Below are positions 54,666 through 61,971 of a DNA stretch of 64,000 nt, one piece after another. Made by a program: the position numbers and the translations under genes. Positions within the stretch are counted from its first letter, which is position 1. Each line of letters starts with the position of its first letter. The stretch is from Bacteroidota bacterium (GTDB taxonomy: Bacteria; Bacteroidota; Bacteroidia; B-17B0; Aurantibacillaceae), in NCBI GenBank assembly GCA_021156365.1, contig JAJNDK010000001.1, positions 186,001 to 250,000 on the forward strand, in the 5' to 3' direction. A model generated the notes under the pieces. That model did no database searches. It had not been told where the DNA came from and saw nothing but the letters and a program-made list of their open reading frames with translations.

Positions 54666-55991
54666 TTATTTTTTCTCTTTATCGTCTTTTTTATCGTCCG
54701 GGCCGAAGAAATCTTTCACTAAATTCTTCGCTTTGGAAGAAAGGCTATCCACATTTGTTGAGCTTTCCAGCGAGTTGATCAGCTCCGACTGGTCGTTGAC
54801 GCTTTTCTGGAATCCGTAGAACTTCTCACCTTCTTTGCTTGTTTTGAACTGTTGCATTTCCTTTATTTCAGCCAGTCTCGACTTCATCAGGTCAAAGGTG
54901 ATCGTAAGGATCGCCATCTTGTCTTTGAATTTGGTAAGGGCTTTTTTGCTATCCCTGTCATTCATATAGGATTTGATCTCCGTTACTGCTTTTCTCTCCG
55001 GCTCGCCGATCTTATCGCTTTTCTCTAACTTGCCTAAATATACCAGGGCTTTGTCTTTGTTCTCTTTTTTAATATTGATATAAGCTCCGCACATCCACAC
55101 GAGCTCATTGTCTCCCCCACCCTTCTCTGCTTCCTCCACAAAAAGCCCGAGATCCTCATCTGCTTCGTCCTGCATATCCATTTTCTCTTCTGCCAGCGCC
55201 CGCATCACATATCCCAATGAATGCAACTGATAATACTGCTGTTCCGGTGTAGCTATCTTCACTTCTTCGAAAAGGTTCAGCATCGGATTTTTCAAAAAAT
55301 ATTCTTTGTTATCTTCCACGGTTTGCAGGTATTGATCGGAGCGTTCTTTCGAATGCCAGTAATACTCATTGTCCAGGTAAATAAAGCTTTTGGCCAGTTT
55401 CGTAGTTACCATGATCTCTTTGTCAGCTATCTTGTCTTCATCCGTTTTATGCAATTCATACAGGCAAAATTCCTTAGGAGCAGACGGAGTAACGAACCAG
55501 ATAGCCCCGAGGATCGCATGCTCAAAATTGCCGTTATAACTTCCGAAATAGGTAAGATTCTTCGTTGACTGTATCTCTTTGCTACCCAGCAGGTACAGGA
55601 TATTGTCGAGTATGGTCGGCAGTGAATCCTCATCGGTATTCAGGAGTACATCTTTAGCCGAATAAAAGGATTTTCCCATTGCTACCAGCTCCATTACACT
55701 GATCGATGTGGTATCCGTGTTGATAGTTCCGTCTTTTGCCACGCTGTAACGAAAGATGCCGGTAACCAACCCGAGCATATTTTTGCGCGCTTCTGCAAAT
55801 TTCGGATCGTCGGGCATGGCTGCCGTAGAGCGAACGGTAATTTTCATAGCCTTGTAAAAATCAACTTTTGTACTGCCCAGCTGTTCCTTCATCAGCTTCT
55901 CTTCTTTTGCTTTCAGGTCTTCTTCCTTTTTGCAGGAAACAAGGGTTACGGTGGCAATACAGATAAATAGTATGATCTTTGATAAGTTCAT
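54666..55991 (-). CDS. Hypothetical helical lipoprotein
   Basis: A 441-residue protein with lipoprotein signal MNLSKIILFICIATVTLVSC (Cys20 lipidated, then KKEED). The mature part is almost wholly alpha-helical and charged, with TPR-like stretches (YLGKLEKSDKIGEPERKAV) and an Asp/Lys-rich end (FFGPDDKKDDKEKK). A longer frame begins 7 codons further up, but the start at 55991 sets the lipobox correctly. I do not recognise a family. It is divergent from the LD-carboxypeptidase operon, with 46 bp between the starts. Confidence 0.7.
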   Translation of the reverse strand: MNLSKIILFICIATVTLVSCKKEEDLKAKEEKLMKEQLGSTKVDFYKAMKITVRSTAAMPDDPKFAEARKNMLGLVTGIFRYSVAKDGTINTDTTSISVMELVAMGKSFYSAKDVLLNTDEDSLPTILDNILYLLGSKEIQSTKNLTYFGSYNGNFEHAILGAIWFVTPSAPKEFCLYELHKTDEDKIADKEIMVTTKLAKSFIYLDNEYYWHSKERSDQYLQTVEDNKEYFLKNPMLNLFEEVKIATPEQQYYQLHSLGYVMRALAEEKMDMQDEADEDLGLFVEEAEKGGGDNELVWMCGAYINIKKENKDKALVYLGKLEKSDKIGEPERKAVTEIKSYMNDRDSKKALTKFKDKMAILTITFDLMKSRLAEIKEMQQFKTSKEGEKFYGFQKSVNDQSELINSLESSTNVDSLSSKAKNLVKDFFGPDDKKDDKEKK

Positions 55992-56002
55992 GTTTGTTTT
56001 AT

Positions 56003-56032
56003 TTTGAATCAAATGTATAAAACTTATATTTA
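56003..56032 (+). promoter_or_regulatory. Promoter of the LD-carboxypeptidase operon
   Basis: TTTG (56003-56006), an 18-nt spacer and TATATTTA (56025-56032) match the Bacteroidota promoter with one mismatch. The ATG at 56038 is 5 nt downstream, so a leaderless or very short-leader mRNA is expected. Confidence 0.5.
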
Positions 56033-56037
56033 CAGCA

Positions 56038-57066
56038 ATGAACTCCCGACGTAAATTTATTCAATATGCAGGCCTGGTGGCAGGAAGCGCTGCATTTTCC
56101 AACAGTTTTGCAACAAGTGCTTTTCCTCCGGAGTTTTCAACACTGCTGAAGCCCAAACGCCTGAAAGAAGGAGATACGATCGCCGTTACCTCTCCTGCAG
56201 GCGCTGTGTGGGAAGAAAAGCAGATCGATAAATTCATTTTTATTCTCAATGCCATTGGTTTCAAAGTGGTGCAGGGAGCAACCCTCAAACAGAAATACGG
56301 ATATTTTGCAGGCACTGATGAATTCAGGGCGGCGGAGCTCAACACTTTTTTTGCTGACAAGAATATAAAAGGGATCTTTTCCATGAAAGGCGGCTGGGGA
56401 TGTGCCCGTTTGCTGGACAAGCTGAACTACGATCTTATCAAGGCGAATCCCAAGGTACTGATGGGTTTCAGCGACATTACCACCCTGCTGAACGTGATCT
56501 ATGCAAAAACAGGGCTTGTTACTTTTCATGGTCCGGTTGGCAATTCGGGCTGGAACGAGTTTACGATCGCGGCTTTCAAAAGTGTGATCATGGATGCGGG
56601 ACAAGCAGAGCTTCCCCTGAGTACAAAACCGGAAGATGCATTCAGCGTTATCAACCCGGGTAAAGCCAGTGGTGAGCTGATCGGTGGAAACCTGAGCGTG
56701 CTGAGTGGTTTGTTAGGCAGCAGCTATCTTCCTGATTTCAAAAACAAGATCCTGTTCCTCGAAGAAGTGAAAGAAGAACCCTACCGCATCGATAAAATGT
56801 TCACACAACTGAAGCTGAACGGTGCGCTGGATAAGCTATCCGGCCTGGTGCTCGGTAAATTCTCCAAATGCGAAGCAGAAGAACCCTGGAAAGCATTCAC
56901 CTTTATGGAAGTGCTGGAACAACATATTAAACCCCTTGGCATTCCTGCGTTTTACGGCGCTGCTTTCGGGCATACGGAAAACAAAGTAACCCTTCCGGTA
57001 GGTATAAAAGTAAGCATGGATGCGGATAAAGGAATGATCAAACTAACAGAAAGCGCTGTATTATGA
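56038..57066 (+). CDS. LD-carboxypeptidase (S66 family)
   Basis: A 342-residue enzyme of the S66 family, which trims the terminal D-Ala from L,D-linked murein tetrapeptides during cell-wall recycling. The N-terminus MNSRRKFIQYAGLVAG has a twin-arginine-like SRRKF motif and a hydrophobic stretch, so export is likely; classic LdcA is cytoplasmic. Motifs: LKEGDTIAVTSPAG, GIFSMKGGWGCARLLDKL, the nucleophile-region VLMGFSDITTLLN (Ser), LIGGNLSVL and a final GAAFGHTENKVTLPVG. The stop overlaps the next gene's ATG (ATGA), so it is the first gene of an operon. Confidence 0.9.
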   Translation: MNSRRKFIQYAGLVAGSAAFSNSFATSAFPPEFSTLLKPKRLKEGDTIAVTSPAGAVWEEKQIDKFIFILNAIGFKVVQGATLKQKYGYFAGTDEFRAAELNTFFADKNIKGIFSMKGGWGCARLLDKLNYDLIKANPKVLMGFSDITTLLNVIYAKTGLVTFHGPVGNSGWNEFTIAAFKSVIMDAGQAELPLSTKPEDAFSVINPGKASGELIGGNLSVLSGLLGSSYLPDFKNKILFLEEVKEEPYRIDKMFTQLKLNGALDKLSGLVLGKFSKCEAEEPWKAFTFMEVLEQHIKPLGIPAFYGAAFGHTENKVTLPVGIKVSMDADKGMIKLTESAVL

Positions 57067-58139
57067 AAAAGAAACTACTAAACATCAATTGCACATTGCT
57101 TGTGCTTTGTACGCTTCTCATCAATTCCTGTGGCAACAGAAAAACAGGGACACTAAAGATCGACCTGGAGCTGAACGCGCTGAATGGCTTTACAAACGAA
57201 AAGCTGAAAGAATCGATCATTCAGATGATACAGGCTACAGATGATGTGGAACTGAAAGACATCGTGGTGAATGTAAAAGATAAACAGGTAAACATCGAAG
57301 TAAAAAATTTTATCGATAACCAGGAAGTAGCCAGGAACCTTGCACAAAGGCTGTGTCAGCAGAATTCCGGTTTGCAGATCTATGAAGCTTTTGAGGCTAC
57401 AGAGATCTATCCGAAGCTCAATGACCTGGATCAGCTTCTTAAATCAAGAGATACCGCTTCCATGACAGGTGACATCAAAAAACCGGAAACATTAAGTGAA
57501 ATAGTTGCTGCTAAAAAAGACAGTATCGCACAGTTAGAAAAAGCTGCTATTCCTTTCAAAGGATTACTCCATTACAATATTACCACCGGCGAAAGAGGTT
57601 ATCCCATGCTGGCTCCCGGCCCGGTAATCGGTTTTTGTGATGTCCGTGATACATCGGCACTTTTTCAATTGTTCCGGATCGGTTACGAAGAGAACATCTT
57701 ACCAAAAAGCCTGGTGATCCTCACCAAAAGATCCAAAGAGCGGCAGGGTATGATGGAGCTGTATACACTACGTTTGAAAATGCCTTTTGGTAAACCCACT
57801 ATGGATGGAGACATGATCCAGTCAGCAGAGAAAACAAAAAACGACCGGGGTGGTTTCGATATATCCATGCAATTCAAACCGACCTATGTCGAAGATTGGA
57901 AAAAGCTGACAAAAGCCTCATCTCCCTCATATGGCGGACAGGGCAAGTTCCTCGCCATGGTGCACAACAATGAAGTATTATCCGCACCTTCTGTATATGG
58001 TGAAATAAGCAATGGTACAACCATGATCTCCGGTAATTTTACTGTGGATGAACTAAATGATCTGTGTGAACGGCTTACAGCGGGTTATATGCCTTCTGAT
58101 ATGAGAGTACAGAAAGTGGACCTGATCTCCAACAAATAA
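57063..58139 (+). CDS. Lipoprotein resembling the SecD P1-head domain
   Basis: A 358-residue lipoprotein with signal KLLNINCTLLVLCTLLINSC (lipidated Cys near 22). The mature region is a pair of alpha/beta domains. The second (about 220-355) ends MVHNNEVLSAPSVYGEI and MISGNFTVDELNDLC, which is the pattern of the SecD/SecDF P1-head subdomain ('V-L-SAP-V-I-G-F-A-L'). No SecD membrane helices are present, so it is not the translocase itself. It overlaps the LD-carboxypeptidase and abuts the TIGR02757 gene without a gap. A role at the envelope is inferred; the function is unknown. Confidence 0.7.
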   Translation: MKKKLLNINCTLLVLCTLLINSCGNRKTGTLKIDLELNALNGFTNEKLKESIIQMIQATDDVELKDIVVNVKDKQVNIEVKNFIDNQEVARNLAQRLCQQNSGLQIYEAFEATEIYPKLNDLDQLLKSRDTASMTGDIKKPETLSEIVAAKKDSIAQLEKAAIPFKGLLHYNITTGERGYPMLAPGPVIGFCDVRDTSALFQLFRIGYEENILPKSLVILTKRSKERQGMMELYTLRLKMPFGKPTMDGDMIQSAEKTKNDRGGFDISMQFKPTYVEDWKKLTKASSPSYGGQGKFLAMVHNNEVLSAPSVYGEISNGTTMISGNFTVDELNDLCERLTAGYMPSDMRVQKVDLISNK

Positions 58140-58919
58140 ATGCCAAAGCTGCGCATAGAAAATATAAAAGAATTCCTTGATGAGAAAGTGCTGCTGTACA
58201 ATAACAGGAACTTCATTGAAACCGATCCGATCCAGATCCCTCACCTCTTCAGCAAAAAGGAAGATATTGAGATAGCAGGCTTCCTCACCGCAACTATTGC
58301 CTGGGGCCAGCGGAAATCCATCATAGCCAATTCCAGAAAGCTGGTGGAGCTAATGGATATGGATCCACATTCCTTTGTCCTGCACGCATCCAAAAAAGAG
58401 CTGCTGCCTTTCAAAAACTTCGTACACCGAACGTTTAACGGGGAAGATTGTGTGTTCTTTCTGCAATCCCTTCAGCATCTCTACAAAAAGCACGGTAGCC
58501 TTGAAAAAGCATTCACTTCGGGCCTGACAAAAAAAGAAGCGGATTCCTATACAACGATCGGCCGTTTTAGAGAGGAGTTCTTTTCGATCTCTCATCCCGG
58601 GCGTACGCAAAAACACGTTTCGAACCCACTGTCGGGCTCATCCGCCAAGCGATTGTGCATGTACCAGCGCTGGATGGTACGAAAAGACAAGAACGGGGTG
58701 GATTTTGGCATCTGGGATTCAATGTCCCCGGCCGGTTTGTACCTTCCATTGGATGTGCACACAGGCAATATCAGCCGAAAGCTACAGCTGCTGGAACGGA
58801 AGCAGAACGACTGGAAAGCAGTGGCCGAGGTTACGGAAGTGTTAAGAAATCTGGACCCGAAAGACCCCGTAAAATATGATTTTGCGCTATTCGGACTGGG
58901 GGCTTTTGAGAAATTTTGA
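58140..58919 (+). CDS. TIGR02757 family protein
   Basis: A 259-residue soluble protein. The conserved motifs of the TIGR02757 family are present: ADPIQIPHLFSKKEDIEIAG in type, TIAWGQRKSIIANS, KRLCMYQRWMVRKD, FGIWDSMSPAGLYLPLD and YDFALFGLGAFEKF. The helical fold is distantly like HhH-GPD DNA glycosylases, but no function has been shown to my knowledge. Its ATG follows the previous stop directly (TAAATG), so it is translationally coupled to the SecD-head-like lipoprotein. Confidence 0.88.
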   Translation: MPKLRIENIKEFLDEKVLLYNNRNFIETDPIQIPHLFSKKEDIEIAGFLTATIAWGQRKSIIANSRKLVELMDMDPHSFVLHASKKELLPFKNFVHRTFNGEDCVFFLQSLQHLYKKHGSLEKAFTSGLTKKEADSYTTIGRFREEFFSISHPGRTQKHVSNPLSGSSAKRLCMYQRWMVRKDKNGVDFGIWDSMSPAGLYLPLDVHTGNISRKLQLLERKQNDWKAVAEVTEVLRNLDPKDPVKYDFALFGLGAFEKF

Positions 58920-58945
58920 TTTATCTCTTTACTTCGTTATATTTG
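58915..58945 (+). promoter_or_regulatory. Promoter of the small T9SS gene
   Basis: TTTG (58915-58918), exactly 19 nt, then TATATTTG (58938-58945): a perfect match to the Bacteroidota -33/-7 consensus. The -33 box lies inside the last codons of the upstream gene. The ATG is at 58965. Confidence 0.8.
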
Positions 58946-58964
58946 TACATCAAATCAGCTAATT

Positions 58965-59912
58965 ATGAAAAAACAAATACTAAGTATTTTTACAATTTTA
59001 TCAGTAAGTGCAGGTATAGCACAAACAATTCCTAACAATGGTTTCGAATCCTGGGCTTCCCAATTCAGCGCCCCTACCGAGCCTACCAATTATGTAACGG
59101 AGAATGTCTTTGCTTCGCCGTTCGTGTCTTCATCCAACCCGACCTCTGTAACACAGGCAACCGGTGCAGATGCGTGCGCTGGTACTTATGCTGCAAAAAT
59201 TACCACTGTTCATATTACTACCAATCCATCAGGTGGCGCGATTCCTAATGATGTAGGAGTAGCTATTCTTGGAGGTATCACTTTAATTCCTTCTTTTGCC
59301 CTGAAACCGGGAAAACCATGGAATACCCGTTTATACTCTGTTGATTTTTGCTATAAATACACGCCTGTAGGTGCCGACAATGGTGCTGTTGTTGGATTTC
59401 TCACCAAGTGGAACGGAGTAAGCCGTGATACAATTGCCAGCGCATATTTCCCATTAACAACTACAGTTAGTGCATATACACAAGGTTCTGCTTCTTTTGT
59501 TTATAGTGGTTCTTTTCCAGGCACAACGCTTCCTGATACCCTGCATTGTTATTTTCTTTCCAGTGCAAATCCATGGGTACCTACCGTAACGGCTACTCCC
59601 GAGATTGGAAGCGCTTTATGGATTGACGCAGCTACTGCTGTTGGGATCAAAGGTTCTACCAAAATCTTCGGAAACGATGTAAAATCCTACCCTAACCCTG
59701 CTACCTCTTTCGTAATGATCTCTGCTACCAGCGAGCAGGCTGTTTCGGTTGATGTATTCGATATTACAGGTAAAAAGATCGCAGGCGGTATGTTCGACGA
59801 TAAAAAAGCCCGCATTGAAACGGCTGAGCTTTCAGAAGGATTGTACCTCTACTCTGTAAAAGACAAAAACAATAAAGTGATTGCTACGGGTAAAGTGAAC
59901 GTGAGCAAGTAA
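58965..59912 (+). CDS. Small T9SS cargo with PCMD-like beta domain
   Basis: A 315-residue secreted protein with signal peptide MKKQILSIFTILSVSAGIAQ. The mature domain (about 22-235) begins IPNNGFESWASQFSAP and includes a CAGTYAAKI segment and VDFCYKYTPVGADNG; this layout resembles PCMD or other jelly-roll carbohydrate-binding domains, which I offer as a possibility only. The C-terminal sorting domain (about 240-315) has VKSYPNPATSF and EGLYLYSVKDKN. It is transcribed from a near-perfect promoter and ends at a perfect terminator, so it is probably strongly expressed by itself. Confidence 0.85.
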   Translation: MKKQILSIFTILSVSAGIAQTIPNNGFESWASQFSAPTEPTNYVTENVFASPFVSSSNPTSVTQATGADACAGTYAAKITTVHITTNPSGGAIPNDVGVAILGGITLIPSFALKPGKPWNTRLYSVDFCYKYTPVGADNGAVVGFLTKWNGVSRDTIASAYFPLTTTVSAYTQGSASFVYSGSFPGTTLPDTLHCYFLSSANPWVPTVTATPEIGSALWIDAATAVGIKGSTKIFGNDVKSYPNPATSFVMISATSEQAVSVDVFDITGKKIAGGMFDDKKARIETAELSEGLYLYSVKDKNNKVIATGKVNVSK

Positions 59913-59932
59913 GCTAAGTATTTTATAAAAGG

Positions 59933-59966
59933 AAGCCTCCTGATGATTATCAGGAGGCTTTTTGTT
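59933..59966 (+). terminator. Terminator after the small T9SS gene
   Basis: A perfect 12-bp stem (AAGCCTCCTGAT / ATCAGGAGGCTT) with a 4-nt loop, followed by TTTGTTTT. It lies 20 nt after the stop and, being symmetric, may also serve the convergent DUF4230 gene. Confidence 0.92.
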
Positions 59967-59990
59967 TTCGGCAAGTCTTCATAAATCCTT

Positions 59991-60620
59991 TTATGGCTTC
60001 ACCATTTTCCCGCCAAACTCAAGCACCACCTTTTTATTGCAGATGGTTTCCAATACCGGTTTTAATATTGTCCCGGCATTCTTCCTGCTTTCATTGATGG
60101 CTATATTTCGTAACGAATCATTTTGCAGATAGCTCTCTGCTTTTTGATACATTTTTTCGGTGAGCATTTTCTTATCCACTGCCAGATCGCTCAGCAGCGG
60201 GATATTGTTCAGCTCATACAGTTTCGTTTTATGCAGATCGATCTGGGCGTGGCAGATCTCCGGCTCGGGTAATTTTATGTGAACGATCGAATCTTCCTGC
60301 CTTACCGCGCTTTTGTCAATTTTGGTAAGATCGATGCAACCGGTGATCTCCCCGCTGATGACCATCAGGTATCCCACATCAGGACCGGGAATTTCCATAT
60401 TGTAGCTCATTACGTCCTTTACGGTCATTTTCAATAGCTCCAGCTTGCCCATTGCCTGCATTTTCTCTACGATCAGGTCGTGTTTTTCAGTGATCACTAT
60501 ATCCGGGCCGCTTGTCCTGAAAAGGAACCAGGAAAGGATCATGGTCAGAAGGATAACAATAATATAGGGTGTGAAGGAGGAACGTTTGATCCGTTCTTTG
60601 AAGGTATCTGGTGTTGGCAT
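59991..60620 (-). CDS. DUF4230 domain-containing membrane protein
   Basis: A 209-residue protein. A short cytoplasmic N-terminus is followed by one membrane helix (about 17-38, TPYIIVILLTMILSWFLF) and a periplasmic DUF4230 domain (about 45-205) with GYLMVISGEITGCIDL, HIKLPEPEICHAQID and NIAINESRKNAG. The family is widespread but without a known function. It is convergent with the small T9SS gene and divergent from the coiled-coil lipoprotein. Confidence 0.88.
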   Translation of the reverse strand: MPTPDTFKERIKRSSFTPYIIVILLTMILSWFLFRTSGPDIVITEKHDLIVEKMQAMGKLELLKMTVKDVMSYNMEIPGPDVGYLMVISGEITGCIDLTKIDKSAVRQEDSIVHIKLPEPEICHAQIDLHKTKLYELNNIPLLSDLAVDKKMLTEKMYQKAESYLQNDSLRNIAINESRKNAGTILKPVLETICNKKVVLEFGGKMVKP

Positions 60621-60695
60621 GGCGCTTTTTCGCTAAAGATGCAAATCCGGTTCCACCCGGAGGCAGAGAGGGCTACAAAAAAATGTTAATCTCTT

Positions 60696-60726
60696 TTTCG
60701 TATTCGTACGGATTGTACTACATTTG
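60696..60726 (+). promoter_or_regulatory. Promoter of the coiled-coil lipoprotein gene
   Basis: TTTC (60696-60699), a 19-nt spacer and TACATTTG (60719-60726), a perfect -7 element. The ATG is at 60751. Confidence 0.6.
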
Positions 60727-60750
60727 CCTCAAATCTAAAAAGATAATTGT

Positions 60751-61611
60751 ATGAAAACTGTAAAATTATTTCTCTTTGCACTATTGGTAGCTGCCATGCC
60801 ACTTCTGAATTCCTGCGGGAACGGTGGAGAAAAAGACCCAAATCCTGAAGCAGACAGTCTTGCCGGGCTCAATTCCGGGCTGAAAAGCGATCTTTCTGAA
60901 AGAGAAGCCGCTCTACAGGAGTTTGTTACAGCTTTCAATGAAATACAGACCAACCTGGACGAGATCAAAGAAAAAGAAAAGATCGTTACAGCCAGCGCTA
61001 AATCCGGCGATGTAAAAAGCAAGGAAGACCAGATCAAAGAGGATATCCAGGCTATTTATGAGCTGATGGGGAAAAACAAAGCGCGTATGGGCTCCCTGAA
61101 TAAAAAACTGAAGAATTCTGACACCAAGATCCAGGGTCTGGAGCAAATGTTAGCTAACCTCGAAGCACAATTGAACGAAAAAGACCTGCAGATCGGCGAC
61201 CTGAAAAGCCAGATCGAGCAGCTGAATATCGAGCTGAGCAACCTGAACCTGAATTATGAAGAACTGGCGCAGGAATCAGATGCGAAGACAGAAAAAATGA
61301 ACACCGTTTATTATGCGATCGGAACAGCAAAAGAGTTGAAAGAGAAAAATGTGATCACCAAAGAAGGTGGTTTCATTGGTATCGGTAAAACCACTCAGCT
61401 GAAATCCGATTTCAACAAAGACTATTTCACCAAAGGAGATGCTTCTGCCATAACTTCTATCCCGGTTGGAGCTAAAAAAGCGAAGATCGTTACAACGCAT
61501 CCGACCAGCTCGTACAAACTGGTAGGTGAAAAACCGATCGAAAAATTAGAGATCACCAATTCAGAGGAATTCTGGGGAACTTCCAAATACCTGGTGATCA
61601 TTATTGAATAA
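60751..61611 (+). CDS. Coiled-coil lipoprotein
   Basis: A 286-residue lipoprotein with signal MKTVKLFLFALLVAAMPLLN, then SCGNGG (lipidated Cys near 22). Residues about 35-190 are a long coiled coil in heptads rich in Glu, Lys, Leu and Ile (LNEKDLQIGDLKSQIEQLN). The C-terminal 90 residues form a small beta domain (VYYAIGTAKELKEKNVITKE, TTHPTSSYKLVG). Similar proteins are common in Bacteroidota without a known role; envelope spacing or signalling is conceivable. It ends at a strong terminator. Confidence 0.8.
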   Translation: MKTVKLFLFALLVAAMPLLNSCGNGGEKDPNPEADSLAGLNSGLKSDLSEREAALQEFVTAFNEIQTNLDEIKEKEKIVTASAKSGDVKSKEDQIKEDIQAIYELMGKNKARMGSLNKKLKNSDTKIQGLEQMLANLEAQLNEKDLQIGDLKSQIEQLNIELSNLNLNYEELAQESDAKTEKMNTVYYAIGTAKELKEKNVITKEGGFIGIGKTTQLKSDFNKDYFTKGDASAITSIPVGAKKAKIVTTHPTSSYKLVGEKPIEKLEITNSEEFWGTSKYLVIIIE

Positions 61612-61635
61612 TAAAAAGCATGTGCTTCTTTAAAG

Positions 61636-61675
61636 AATCCCCGTCCTTCGACAAGCTCAGGACGGGGATTTTTTT
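61636..61675 (+). terminator. Terminator after the coiled-coil lipoprotein gene
   Basis: A perfect 12-bp stem (AATCCCCGTCCT / AGGACGGGGATT) and an 11-nt loop are followed by T-rich sequence. The loop and inner stem contain CCTTCGACAAGCTCAGG, a word that occurs as a dispersed repeat in many bacterial genomes. Confidence 0.9.
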
Positions 61676-61971
61676 GCATTTATGTATACTAAAAAGCTGA
61701 AGAAATTCTTCACCCAACGTCTGCTAATCAATTGATTGATAAATCGAAACAATATAAGCCCGTGAAAACGTCCGTTTTGTTAAAATACGTTTAAGGACTG
61801 GGTATTTTAGTAAACGTATAGTCGTAAAGTAAATCCTCTAAATATCTGGCTAAATGTATACTTCCGGCCTGCTGATCCGTCGCAACCCAGCTGCGGATTT
61901 TTTTTGCCATTTTGGCTGCCCTTTTGAATTGGCATATTATTCGTAATTTAACAATCAAATTAAAGCCGTAG
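61676..61971. other. Intergenic gap upstream of lon
   Basis: The 296-nt gap is AT-rich. It has an ATCAATTGAT palindrome (about 61727-61736) and a weak hairpin before TTTTTTTT near 61895. I see no gene. The lon promoter is probably in the last 60 nt (TAATTTAAC near 61944), but no consensus -7 box is clear. Confidence 0.35.
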
